The notes under the pieces: model-generated | Database searches by the model: none | The model's input: the letters and a program-made list of their open reading frames with translations, nothing else | What the model was told of the DNA's origin: nothing | Made by a program: the position numbers and the translations under genes | In this document: in pieces, positions 1 to 8,162 of the stretch | Numbering within the stretch: the stretch's first letter is position 1 | Layout of the letters: each line of letters starts with the position of its first letter | From: Shewanella algicola | GTDB lineage: Bacteria > Pseudomonadota > Gammaproteobacteria > Enterobacterales > Shewanellaceae | NCBI RefSeq assembly: GCF_014648035.1 | Contig: NZ_BMQI01000010.1 | Location: 1 to 64,000, forward strand | DNA length: 64,000 nucleotides | Direction of reading: 5' to 3'

Positions 1-52
1 CGGTGACCTTCCTACAGAGGACTTTCACCTCATTAGTTCATGCCCATGCTGG

Positions 53-119
53 GCGTACACAAAAGTTTTCAAGCGGACACTGCCAAGAGCGGGCAGCGCC
101 GCTTAAAACGGTGTTACAT
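53..119 (+). other. attC-like integron recombination site (degenerate)
   Basis: The stretch folds as an imperfect palindrome of the attC type. AAGCGG (71-76) pairs with CCGCTT (99-104), CTGCC (80-84) pairs with GGCAG (92-96), and an outer arm with extra unpaired bases pairs GCGTACAC (53-60) with GTGTTAC. The 3' end GTTACAT (113-119) resembles the R' core GTTRRRY. The R'' side has CAC where AAC is expected. An orphan gene starts 14 bases downstream, as in a gene cassette. No integrase gene is in the window. The call is inferred from structure and could be wrong, since the core boxes are not perfect. Confidence 0.42.
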
Positions 120-133
120 GCAAAGGAATCATC

Positions 134-763
134 GTGTCATCTGACGATTGGTATAGAAATAAAGATTGGAACGAATCAATCGAAGAGAATTTCTACTCGA
201 AGTTAAAGAGAGCGAGATCGCAAAGGGATCAATACCTGGTAATTCAGGCTCTAACTCTGACTGAAAGGCACCCAGAAATATCACTTCGCTTAGTAGATGA
301 ATATTTCGAATCGAGAAAAGATCAATATGATGACGTTAGAGCCTTGTTGGCAAAGGCAGATGCTCTTATCGCGCTAGATAACCTTGAAAAAGGTATTTCC
401 GCCTACCAAGAGATACTAGAGCGAGAAAGAGATTTTCCAAATCACCAAACAGGGGTATATCTTGATTATCCATATTTGGTGGCAACAAAAAAAATTGAAA
501 ATGAGTATGCCAACGCGCTCAACGTGTTGAACGAGCACATTGATAGGCTTACTTTCCCATTAGATTATTACAAATGGCATGCTTCCAAAGCACTTATTAA
601 TAATGACGGCTCCGAAGCAAAAAAAGCGCTCGACGCAGCCGAGGTTAAAAAATCAGGTTTTAGTTTTCACCAAAACGTTGGTTTAGTAGGTAAAGAGCAT
701 GAAAGAACAATCAAGCGCCTGTGCAAAATCAGTAAAACATGGCCACCCACCCCAAGTGGATAA
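134..763 (+). CDS. Hypothetical protein of cassette type, C-terminus replaced by repeat
   Basis: The protein is soluble, mostly helical and charged (about 209 residues), with no signal peptide or membrane segment. The middle part (about residues 60-130) has helix pairs of the kind seen in tetratricopeptide-like proteins, but no family is recognised. The GTG start at 134 is supported by AAGGA at 123-127. The gene lies just after an attC-like palindrome and is AT-rich, which fits an integron gene cassette. Its last nine residues (KTWPPTPSG) are encoded by the leader repeat of the following transposase array, so the native C-terminus has been cut off around residue 200 and the present stop is fortuitous. 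Whether the product is still functional is unknown. Confidence 0.55.
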   Translation: MSSDDWYRNKDWNESIEENFYSKLKRARSQRDQYLVIQALTLTERHPEISLRLVDEYFESRKDQYDDVRALLAKADALIALDNLEKGISAYQEILERERDFPNHQTGVYLDYPYLVATKKIENEYANALNVLNEHIDRLTFPLDYYKWHASKALINNDGSEAKKALDAAEVKKSGFSFHQNVGLVGKEHERTIKRLCKISKTWPPTPSG

Positions 764-798
764 ATATCGAACAACCAACTAGGCTTAGTTACCTTTAA
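739..798 (+). CDS. Possible 19-residue leader peptide in the repeat
   Basis: Each full-length leader repeat contains a short open frame, MATHPKWINIEQPTRLSYL, ending in TAA 19 bases before the transposase start. The same frame recurs in the copies at about 988, 1524, 1699 and 2091. No good Shine-Dalgarno sequence precedes it; only an A-rich stretch does. Because the copies are almost identical, conservation here proves nothing. It may be translated as a leader peptide that limits transposase expression, or be a chance frame. Confidence 0.2.
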   Translation: MATHPKWINIEQPTRLSYL

Positions 799-817
799 CT
801 CAGACAGGTTATCTAAG

Positions 818-1012
818 ATGGCCAGACCAAGACAAACTATCGTTAGCCTAGAAGATACACCTTACTATCACTGTTGTTCGCGTGTGTTGCGTAAGGCATT
901 TCTTTGTGGAATTGATAATTCAACGGGCGAAAATTTTGAGCATCGGCGCGAATGGGTAGATGCGCGCATTCTTAAAAATAATAAAACATGGCCACCCACC
1001 CCAAGTGGATAA
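818..1012 (+). pseudogene. Transposase 5' fragment 1
   Basis: The first 52 codons match the intact transposase at 2170 almost exactly (MARPRQTIVSLEDTPYYHCC start), ending at 973. The frame then runs into A-rich bases and the next leader repeat, giving the junk tail KNNKTWPPTPSG. No HUH motif remains, so the product cannot be catalytic. Its first 45 bases match the intact copy while the rest matches the fragment at 1778, so it is a mosaic. Confidence 0.85.
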
Positions 1013-1066
1013 ATATCGAACAACCAACTAGGCTTAGTTACCTTTAACTCTGACTGGTAATTTAAG

Positions 1067-1567
1067 ATGGCCAGACCAAGACAAACTATCGTTAGCCTAG
1101 AAGATACGCCTTACTACCACTGTTGCTCACGGGTGGTACGTAAGGCATTCTTGTGTGGAATAGATAATTCAACGGGCGAAAATTTTGAGCATCGGCGTGA
1201 ATGGGTAGATTCACGCATACTTGAGTTAGCGACCATCTTTGCCATAGATATTTGTGCTTATGCTGTGATGAGTAACCACTTGCATGTAGTGTTAAAGGTT
1301 GGTGCAGACAAAGCGAAACAGTGGTCAGATAAAGAAGTGCTTATACAGTGGCACAAAGGCTTTAAAGGTACGTTACTCACGCACAAATACCTAAAAGAGG
1401 AAGACCTTAATCAGTTTGAACTGCAAACGGTTAATGAGTGCATTACTGAATACCGTAAGCGCTTAATTGATATCAGTTGGTTTATGCGTTCACTCAGTGA
1501 GCCCATCGCCAGAACAGTAAAACATGGCCACCCACCCCAAGTGGATAAATATCGAACAACCAACTAG
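1067..1567 (+). pseudogene. Transposase 5' fragment 2
   Basis: About 149 codons match the intact transposase. The fragment keeps the HLH form of the HUH metal-binding motif (SNHLHVV) but loses the C-terminal half after EPIAR (break near 1514). The frame then reads through the next leader in another phase and ends in DKYRTTN. It carries several silent differences from the other copies, so it is not a fresh duplication. A truncated DNA-binding product is conceivable; it keeps most of the nuclease core. Confidence 0.85.
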
Positions 1568-1602
1568 GCTTAGTTACCTTTAACTCAGACAGGTTATCTA
1601 AG

Positions 1603-1634
1603 ATAAAGGGCCAGACCAAGACAAACTATCGTTT
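1603..1634 (+). pseudogene. Transposase 5' fragment 3 (about 10 codons)
   Basis: Directly after the third leader, the transposase start is altered by a four-base insertion (AT-AAAG-GGCC instead of ATGGCC), and only GCCAGACC...CTATCGTT remains before the fourth leader begins. The start codon is destroyed, so nothing is made from it. A fourth copy (1642-1690) stops inside the leader and keeps no coding bases at all. Confidence 0.8.
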
Positions 1635-1777
1635 AAAACATGGCCACCCACCCCAAGTGGATAAATATCGAACAACCAACTAGGCTTAGTAAAATAATAT
1701 GGCCACCCACCCCAAGTGGATAAATATCGAACAACCAACTAGGCTTAGTTACCTTTAACTCAGACAGGTTATCTAAG

Positions 1778-2089
1778 ATGGCCAGACCAAGACAGACAAT
1801 CGTTAGTTTAGAAGATACGCCTTACTATCACTGTTGTTCGCGTGTGGTGCGTAAGGCATTTCTTTGTGGAATTGATAATTCAACGGGCGAAAATTTTGAG
1901 CATCGGCGCGAATGGGTAGATGCGCGCATTCTTGAGTTAGCGACCATCTTTGCTATTGATATCTGTGCTTATGCTGTGATGAGTAACCACTTGCATATAG
2001 TGTTAAAGGTTGATGCAGACAAAGCGAAACAGTGGTCAGATAAAGAAGTGCTTATACAGTGGCACAAAGGCTTTAAAGGAGAAAAATAA
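1778..2089 (+). pseudogene. Transposase 5' fragment 5
   Basis: The first 101 codons of the transposase are present, including the HLH motif, up to KGFKG (break near 2079). Two extra codons and a stop (EK-TAA) follow, made by the A-rich edge of the next leader. It shares long identical blocks with fragments 1 and 2 but has its own changes near the start (CAGACAATCG). Confidence 0.85.
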
Positions 2090-2169
2090 CATGGCCACCC
2101 ACCCCAAGTGGATAAATATCGAACAACCAACTAGGCTTAGTTACCTTTAACTCAGACAGGTTATCTAAG

Positions 2170-3147
2170 ATGGCCAGACCAAGACAAACTATCGTTAGCC
2201 TAGAAGATACACCTTACTATCACTGTTGTTCGCGTGTGGTGCGTAAGGCATTTCTTTGTGGAATTGATAATTCAACAGGTGATAACTTTGAGCATCGGCG
2301 CGAGTGGGTTGATTCACGCATTCTTGAATTGGCGACCATTTTTGCTATCGATATCTGTGCTTATGTCGTGATGAGTAACCATTTGCATGTAGTGTTGAAA
2401 GTCGATGCTGATAAAGCAAAACAGTGGTCAGATAAAGAAGTGCTCATTCAATGGCACAAGGGCTTTAAGGGCACGTTACTCACGCACAAATACCTTAAAG
2501 AGGAAGACCTTAACCAGTTTGAACTTCAAACGGTTAATGAATGCATTACTGAATACCGTAAGCGCTTAATTGATATCAGTTGGTTTATGCGCTCACTCAG
2601 TGAACCCATCGCCAGAATGGCCAATAAAGAAGATAAGTGTACAGGCAGATTCTGGGAAGGACGTTTTAAGTCTCAGGCACTGCTTGATGAAGCTGCAGTA
2701 TTAGCTTGTATGGCTTATGTCGATTTAAACCCTGTCAGAGCCAAAATGGCCGCAACCCCAGAAACCTCTGATTACACCAGTATTCAACGACGTATACACT
2801 CCGCAATGAAAGGGGAGCAACCATCAGGACTATTACCGTTTGTGGGTAATGAGCGACTCAATATGCCTAACGGACTCATGTTCAGCGTGAAAGACTACAT
2901 TGTACTGGTTGAAGATACTGGCCGCATTATTCGAGAAGATAAGCGTGGCGCAATTAGCTCAAGCAGTCAGGGCATTCTGAATAGGCTCAACATCCCTGCA
3001 GAGAATTGGCTTAAAATCACTACAGAGTTTGGTGCATTATTTAAAGGTGCTGTCGGTGCATTGCCTGCGTTAACCGAATACTGTGAGCATCTAGAGCGAA
3101 AACGACGACAAGGCGCTGCAAATTGTCAGCGCTGGCTGCAAGCTTAA
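2170..3147 (+). mobile_element. Intact Y1/HUH transposase, REP-associated (RAYT) type
   Basis: This is a 325-residue protein of the Y1_Tnp (IS200-like) superfamily. The metal-binding HUH motif is seen as SNHLHVV (residues about 73-79). The signature RMANKEDKCTGRFWEGRFKS and the following ALLDEAAVLACMAYVDLNPVRA block are typical of the larger chromosomal members often called REP-associated tyrosine transposases. I did not assign the catalytic tyrosine with certainty; it should lie in the helix around residues 125-140. Such enzymes cut and join single-stranded DNA at small hairpins. This is the only complete copy of six tandem 5' ends, and the last one in the array. It starts with ATG directly after the 77-base leader, which has no clear ribosome-binding site. 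Confidence 0.88.
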
Positions 3148-3380
3148 GTAAACAGACTAAAAATATTGTTTATCCACTGCTTGATTGATATCAGGTCCCT
3201 AGACGTGCGCTACGTTTAGCGTTTTCCCCCCTGCAGCCTTCGTATAATCTTAAGTGGTCATATTTTTAGATTGAATTTGTCGATTTGAGCAATACGAAAT
3301 ACGTAGATTAGTGCTCAGATGATTAAAAATAAAAGTCGTTATGCTTATCTATACAATCATGGGTGGCAGCTTTAATGTGG
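3148..3380. other. Intergenic region after the transposase, with small hairpin
   Basis: There is no gene here. CGCTA (3208-3212) and TAGCG (3217-3221) form a short hairpin with a CGTT loop, which could be the right-end hairpin of the transposase element. AAGTGG recurs at about 3251, as in the leader. No 3' remnants of the five truncated transposase copies were found here. Confidence 0.5.
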
Positions 3381-4265
3381 TTAGTCACCTACATCGATGC
3401 GATATCCATTGCGACCTGCGGCTTTAGCGGCATACATGGCTTTATCGGCGCGGTCGTATAAGTTGTCTGCCAGTTGCTCTGGGATGGATTCGGCAATCCC
3501 TAAGCTGCATTTTATGTCGTATTCGGTTAATTGAGCATGTTTTGGCATCATGTCAATAATTCGCTGACAGACTATTTCAGCAGCTTGTGTGTCACCTTGA
3601 GTGATAATCACAAACTCGTCACCGCCAATTCTAAATGCCTGGTCGGTATTACGAATGGCTTCGTTAATTAATTCGGCAAAGCCCACTAAAACATAATCGC
3701 CAGCTTTATGGCCATGTATGTCGTTAAGTTGCTTAAATTTATCCAGGTCAATCACCACCAATGACACTTGACCTTGGTATCGATTAGCCCGTGCCAATGC
3801 TGTCACAATAGCTTGGTTATAATAATAGCGATTGCCTAAGCCTGTTAATGAGTCAAACATGGCTTGTGTAGACATGCTTTGATACTTAAGTGCATTGTTT
3901 AAGGGCTGAATCAATATCTCTTCTAATCGACTTAACGTATTTAATTGAGCCGTGCTGAGTGGAGTCGCAAGCTGATAAATCATGTTAAATTGGTCTTGTT
4001 TATCTGCAACCGTTCGTTGCAGTTCAATACCGTAATGACGTCCCCAAACAAATTTTTGTTTGTCTAGGGTCAACTGTAATCCTTTAATCGGCAAATGTTG
4101 TCCTAGAATTTTGCCGAAACAGGCAAAAACTGTCCTAGGATCTAAACTTCCATGTAGCTGTTGAATAACTTGAATAAGATCTAAATCAGAGTCCATATTC
4201 AAGTAAGCGTCTGAACGGTACCAGTAATCTTCAGGATACAACTCTGTAGCGAGTGCAAAATCCAT
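3381..4265 (-). CDS. GGDEF diguanylate cyclase
   Basis: The C-terminal half (about residues 130-290) is a GGDEF domain that should make cyclic di-GMP from two GTP. The active-site loop is an intact GGDEF (residues 214-218), and an RNTD sequence five residues before it is the RxxD inhibitory site for product feedback. DSLTGLGNR marks the start of the domain. The N-terminal part (about 1-125) is a soluble sensor of unrecognised type without membrane segments, so the enzyme is probably cytoplasmic. The start at 4265 is preferred over a longer frame from 4289 because GGAG lies about 8 bases upstream of it. The gene stands alone, divergent from the antiporter gene. Confidence 0.9.
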   Translation of the reverse strand: MDFALATELYPEDYWYRSDAYLNMDSDLDLIQVIQQLHGSLDPRTVFACFGKILGQHLPIKGLQLTLDKQKFVWGRHYGIELQRTVADKQDQFNMIYQLATPLSTAQLNTLSRLEEILIQPLNNALKYQSMSTQAMFDSLTGLGNRYYYNQAIVTALARANRYQGQVSLVVIDLDKFKQLNDIHGHKAGDYVLVGFAELINEAIRNTDQAFRIGGDEFVIITQGDTQAAEIVCQRIIDMMPKHAQLTEYDIKCSLGIAESIPEQLADNLYDRADKAMYAAKAAGRNGYRIDVGD

Positions 4266-4426
4266 GGTATTTTCTCCAGTACGTGACAACTAATTACTTT
4301 GTTTATAGCAATAATCGTGCCTATGAAAAAAATTCTATATTTATTAGTTGTTTGATGATTTACTGTAGAGGTTAGCTATTCGTAAATTCCCTTTCGACAT
4401 TTTTTTGACAAGGAGCCTATACCGTA

Positions 4427-6379
4427 ATGGAACACAGCATTTTTATTCATATTCTCTCAATGCTTGTGATTGCGATCGTGGCGATTGCATTATTACGCCG
4501 TATTGGTTTACCTGCCATATTGGCCTACTTGTTAACGGGTGTGGTGAGCGGCCCTAGTGGCTTTCATTGGTTTACCCAGTTGCAAATGCAGTCAGTTGCC
4601 GAACTTGGTGTCGTGTTGTTGATGTTTACCCTCGGGCTTGAGTTTTCGGTGCCGAGGCTATGGGCAATGCGCCGCACTGTGTTTGGTTTGGGTAGCGCGC
4701 AAATGATTGTGACTGCATTGGTGGCCGGTGGGGTTGCCATGTTAGTAGGGCAAAACTTAGTGGCAGCTGTGGTCATTGGCTCGGCGATTGCGTTGTCATC
4801 AACCGCCATTGTATTAAAACTGATGAATGAACAAGGCTGGTTGCGTCGGCGCCATGGTGAGTTATCGGTCAGTGTGTTGTTATTTCAAGATTTAGCCGTC
4901 GTACCCTTGTTAATTTTAATGCCGTTATTGGCCAATGATGGCACCCAAATGAGCTTTAACGCCATAGCCTGGGGGCTGTTGTCCGGTATTTTGGCCTTTT
5001 TAGGCTTAATGTCGTTTGGTAAATGGATATTGCCGCGTATTTTTGATGAAGTCGCGCGGTCACGCTCAAATGAGCTGTTTGTACTTTCAACCTTAGTGGT
5101 GGCATTAGTTACCGGCGCGTTTACCCAGTGGCTGGGGTTGTCCATGGCGTTAGGGGCATTTATTGCCGGTATGTTGTTAGGTGAGAGTCAATATCGCAGA
5201 CAGTTAGAAGCCGATATTAGGCCGTTTCGTGATTTGTTGATGGGACTGTTTTTTATCTCTATAGGCATGTTGCTCGACTTTAATTTAGTGATGCAATATT
5301 GGTGGCAAGTGCTGCTTATTTTAATCAGTGTGGTGTTGGCTAAAATAGTTATTGTGTATGGTTTACTGAAACTAGTGGGCGAGAAAGCTAAAATAGCATT
5401 AAGTACCGCGATTAGTTTGGGCCAGGTGGGTGAGTTTAGCTTTGTGTTATTGGCACTGGCAGTGAATTATCAATTGCTTGAAAACGAAGTCAGTACCGTA
5501 TTAGTGGCGGTCGCAGTGATCTCAATGTCGATAGCGCCATGGTTAATTCGTCACAGTGTTGATGTTGCCAAAAAGCTCACCGGCGGAAACAACAAACCAC
5601 AAGATGAACCGGTAGAAATCCGTTTGCCTGTGAGTGATGATAATGATTTAGTGCTGATTTTAGGCTACGGCCGAGTGGGGCAAACCATTGCCCGATTTTT
5701 AAAAACCGAAGCCGTACCCTATATGGTGATGGACCTTGATCCAACGCGTGTGACAGAGGCTAGAGCGGCAGGAGAAAACATATACTTTGGTGATGCTTGT
5801 CGTATGGCGTTATTAAAGAAAATGGGTATTCGTCAGGCTAGCCTTGTGGTGGTGACATTTTGTGAGCCAAGGCAATCAGAAGAGTGTCTTGCGGTAGCCA
5901 GAAAGCTCGCTCCCGAAGTGAAAATTTTAGTGCGCACTCGCGATGATAGTAATTTACATGAGCTTAAAGAGGCTGGGGCGACGCAAGTTATCCCAGAGTC
6001 TCTTGAGGGCAGTTTAATGTTGGTGTCGCAGGTATTATTTAAATGCGGCGTACCATTAGCGCGGATTATTAAACGGTTAGAGTCAGAGCGTCGTAACCAT
6101 TACCAGTATTTACACGGTTTTTTCTCCGGTACCGAAACCGATTTTACCCTCGACTTATTGCACGCAGTATCGTTGGCTAATGGCGCCAGTGCGGTCGGGA
6201 AAACGGTGGCGGATATTCCGTGGCAAACCTTAGATGTTGAACTAAGAGCCGTACGTCGGCGTGGTGAAGAAATCGACCCACCACCAGCGGATTGGATTTT
6301 AAGGCGTAATGATATTTTGATGCTAGTGGGCAAACCGCGCAGCATTGAAAAAGCCGAAGAGTATTTATTACAAGGCTAG
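4427..6379 (+). CDS. Monovalent cation:proton antiporter, KefB/CPA2 type
   Basis: This 650-residue inner-membrane protein exchanges K+ (or Na+) for protons. Residues about 1-385 are a CPA2 exchanger with a dozen or so membrane spans and the family signatures TLGLEFS and FQDLAVVP. A cytoplasmic RCK_N (TrkA-N) nucleotide-binding domain follows, starting at LGYGRVGQ (about 411-418), and then a TrkA_C domain up to the end. AAGGAG at 4410-4415 supports the ATG. The nearest relatives by feel are the KefB/KefC/YbaL group. No KefF/KefG ancillary quinone reductase gene lies next to it, so glutathione gating cannot be assumed. Confidence 0.88.
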   Translation: MEHSIFIHILSMLVIAIVAIALLRRIGLPAILAYLLTGVVSGPSGFHWFTQLQMQSVAELGVVLLMFTLGLEFSVPRLWAMRRTVFGLGSAQMIVTALVAGGVAMLVGQNLVAAVVIGSAIALSSTAIVLKLMNEQGWLRRRHGELSVSVLLFQDLAVVPLLILMPLLANDGTQMSFNAIAWGLLSGILAFLGLMSFGKWILPRIFDEVARSRSNELFVLSTLVVALVTGAFTQWLGLSMALGAFIAGMLLGESQYRRQLEADIRPFRDLLMGLFFISIGMLLDFNLVMQYWWQVLLILISVVLAKIVIVYGLLKLVGEKAKIALSTAISLGQVGEFSFVLLALAVNYQLLENEVSTVLVAVAVISMSIAPWLIRHSVDVAKKLTGGNNKPQDEPVEIRLPVSDDNDLVLILGYGRVGQTIARFLKTEAVPYMVMDLDPTRVTEARAAGENIYFGDACRMALLKKMGIRQASLVVVTFCEPRQSEECLAVARKLAPEVKILVRTRDDSNLHELKEAGATQVIPESLEGSLMLVSQVLFKCGVPLARIIKRLESERRNHYQYLHGFFSGTETDFTLDLLHAVSLANGASAVGKTVADIPWQTLDVELRAVRRRGEEIDPPPADWILRRNDILMLVGKPRSIEKAEEYLLQG

Positions 6380-6923
6380 GGGGCGTTCTGCGTCAATGTT
6401 TTTTATGGCTCAAAGTGACAACGCAATCCAATTGCAGATGTTATTTTGCCAACAAAGCCCCGATGCAAAACTTATTTTTTGTATGCGCGGGAATTACAGC
6501 ATCACCATCAATGTCTCTAAATCTATCAATCCATTAATCAACAAGAACCGTTTGAGATAGTGCAATATTGGTCAATATGGTGATGCGATAAGGCTTGCCT
6601 GATAATGCGTTAATGCATTTTAATCAAGTGGATTGGCTGTGCGCGCTATTGAGCAGGTGTACAAAATAACCGTAAACAAGTAATTGATAAGCTAGGTGAT
6701 GTGGTTAACAGAAATCCGCTGCAAGATAATGCACTCTTGCTAGATTTAGCCCCTCGCTGAAAGGCTCTTAATGATTTCTAACTCTGAACGGGTTGGCCAA
6801 AGTATACAGGCGTATATCAAGGAAAATTAACGATCGCGCTTTGCTTGAATAAGCACATTTATTGCTCAAACATGAACAAACCAAAGAGACGGTTTAAGCC
6901 GTTGCCAGTAAAAGGAATACACT
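6380..6923 (+). pseudogene. Possible decayed gene remnant
   Basis: There is no intact gene in this 544-base stretch, but protein-like segments follow one another on the plus strand in shifting frames. They are a segment with AKLIFCMRGNYSITIN (about 6465-6515), then QEPFEIVQYWS (about 6540-6575), DNALMHFNQVDWLCALL (about 6600-6650), DNALLLDLAPR (about 6725-6760) and RLLMISNSERVGQSIQAYIK (about 6762-6825). The last two are separated by a single frameshift. This looks like a single gene broken by several frameshifts and stops. No family is recognised. It could also be chance, but the segments have normal protein composition. Confidence 0.42.
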
Positions 6924-8048
6924 GTGAATCTAACTAAGTGGTTTTTTACCGCAGCTAAAAGTGTGGTGTTGCTAAGCCTATTGATTATCAGTCACGCCAG
7001 CATTGCTCATCAAATGAGTACCAGTTATTTGTCGGTAAACTTAGATCAACAAGGGCAATTGCAGGGCGCCTGGCAAGTACGTTTTTTCGATCTTTATCAA
7101 GTGATTGATATCGACCAGAATCAAAATGGCCAGTTAACCTGGGGCGAGCTACAGCGCAATCAGCTTGCGGTAACCCAATATTTACAATCAAATTTAATCA
7201 TAAGTCGCAATCAAGACTGCAAACTGGTGTTTGATGTCGCCCAGCAAGTTGACCAACATGTTAACGAAGATTATTTAGTTACATCATTTAGTGGCCAATG
7301 CCAGAGTGGTGGCGCGCTAAAAATCGATTATCAAGCTTTTTTTGATGTCGATACCGACCATAAATCAATTGTGACGATTGATACTCCCGAGTATCAATAT
7401 ACACGGGTTATTAGTAACGATAACCGTACATTACTGATGAATTTGACCGAGAGCTCAACCTACGACACCTTCGCTGAATATGTGTACCAAGGAATGATTC
7501 ATATTTGGAAAGGCACTGATCATATTTTATTTTTATTGGCCTTATTATTAACTTGCGTGCTTATTCGCGAGCAAACAATTTGGCAAGCAATTGAAAGCCC
7601 AATAAAAATATTCAAACAAACTGCATGGATTATTACGGCATTTACCTTGGCTCACTCGGTAACTTTAACGGCCACAGCATTAGGTATTTTAGATTTTAGT
7701 AGCCATTGGGTTGAACTTGGCATTGCTTTATCGGTCTTATTTGCAGCGCTTAATAATATTTGGCCGATTGTATTGCGCCTAGGTTGGATAACTTTTGGCT
7801 TTGGTTTGTTGCACGGTATGGGTTTTGCCGGTGTGCTTGGTGAGTTGGGATTACCTGAAAATCAAAAGTTATTGGCCATTTTAGCGTTCAATTTGGGTGT
7901 TGAAGTGGGCCAATTAGCCATTTTAGCCGTAGTGTTACCCATTCTGATTTTTTGCCGCCATCAACAATGGTATCGTGTGTGGGGCATGCAAATAGGCTCG
8001 GTTGCAATTGGTATAATGGCGGTTCAATGGTCGGTAGAGCGTTTTTAA
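6924..8048 (+). CDS. HupE/UreJ-type membrane protein
   Basis: The protein has 374 residues. A signal segment (residues about 10-28) is followed by a periplasmic domain of about 160 residues. This domain contains an EF-hand-like loop, DIDQNQNGQLTWGE (about residues 58-71). The C-terminal half has six or so membrane spans and the HupE/UreJ_2 signature HIWKGTDHILFLLALLL. Members of this family are thought to be metal (Ni/Co) permeases or accessory proteins, but this long form with an extracytoplasmic domain has no proven role. The GTG start at 6924 has AAAGGA 7 bases upstream. No hydrogenase or urease genes lie nearby. Confidence 0.78.
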   Translation: MNLTKWFFTAAKSVVLLSLLIISHASIAHQMSTSYLSVNLDQQGQLQGAWQVRFFDLYQVIDIDQNQNGQLTWGELQRNQLAVTQYLQSNLIISRNQDCKLVFDVAQQVDQHVNEDYLVTSFSGQCQSGGALKIDYQAFFDVDTDHKSIVTIDTPEYQYTRVISNDNRTLLMNLTESSTYDTFAEYVYQGMIHIWKGTDHILFLLALLLTCVLIREQTIWQAIESPIKIFKQTAWIITAFTLAHSVTLTATALGILDFSSHWVELGIALSVLFAALNNIWPIVLRLGWITFGFGLLHGMGFAGVLGELGLPENQKLLAILAFNLGVEVGQLAILAVVLPILIFCRHQQWYRVWGMQIGSVAIGIMAVQWSVERF

Positions 8049-8162
8049 ACATGCTCATTCATCTTAACGACAGCCTCATTAGTATCCGTTAAATAATATG
8101 GCCATCAGCAAATTAGCATGCAGGTGGCGTTAATATTCAATTAAATAGAGGTAGAAGTTGTA

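Larger units (their letters stand above)
734..2169 (+). repeat. Six-copy leader repeat of a Y1 transposase element
   Basis: The core GGCCACCCACCCCAAGTGG begins at 741, 990, 1526, 1642, 1701 and 2093. In five copies the repeat continues for 77 bases up to the transposase start position. In the 1642 copy it stops after about 49 bases. The A-rich 5' boundary varies (AAAACATGG, AATAATATGG, AATAACATGG). Inside each repeat two small hairpins are possible: CCAC...GTGG, and AACTA-GGCT-TAGTT. Hairpins of this kind at the foot of an element are what IS200/IS605 and REP-associated Y1 transposases recognise, so these leaders are probably left ends of the element. That role is inference; the repetition itself is seen directly. 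Confidence 0.9.

Noticed and set aside
3..206. Open frame across the attC-like palindrome
   Set aside because: It overlaps the palindrome and the next gene, has no ribosome-binding site and reads like a translated recombination site.
734..2169. CRISPR-like array
   Set aside because: Repeats are regular, but the intervening segments are fragments of one gene and not unique spacers of constant length.
734..3147. Diversity-generating retroelement
   Set aside because: There is no reverse transcriptase, and differences among copies are not adenine-specific.
6345..6560. 71-residue frame overlapping the antiporter end
   Set aside because: Its first part is a shadow of the antiporter gene. The rest is treated as part of the decayed gene.
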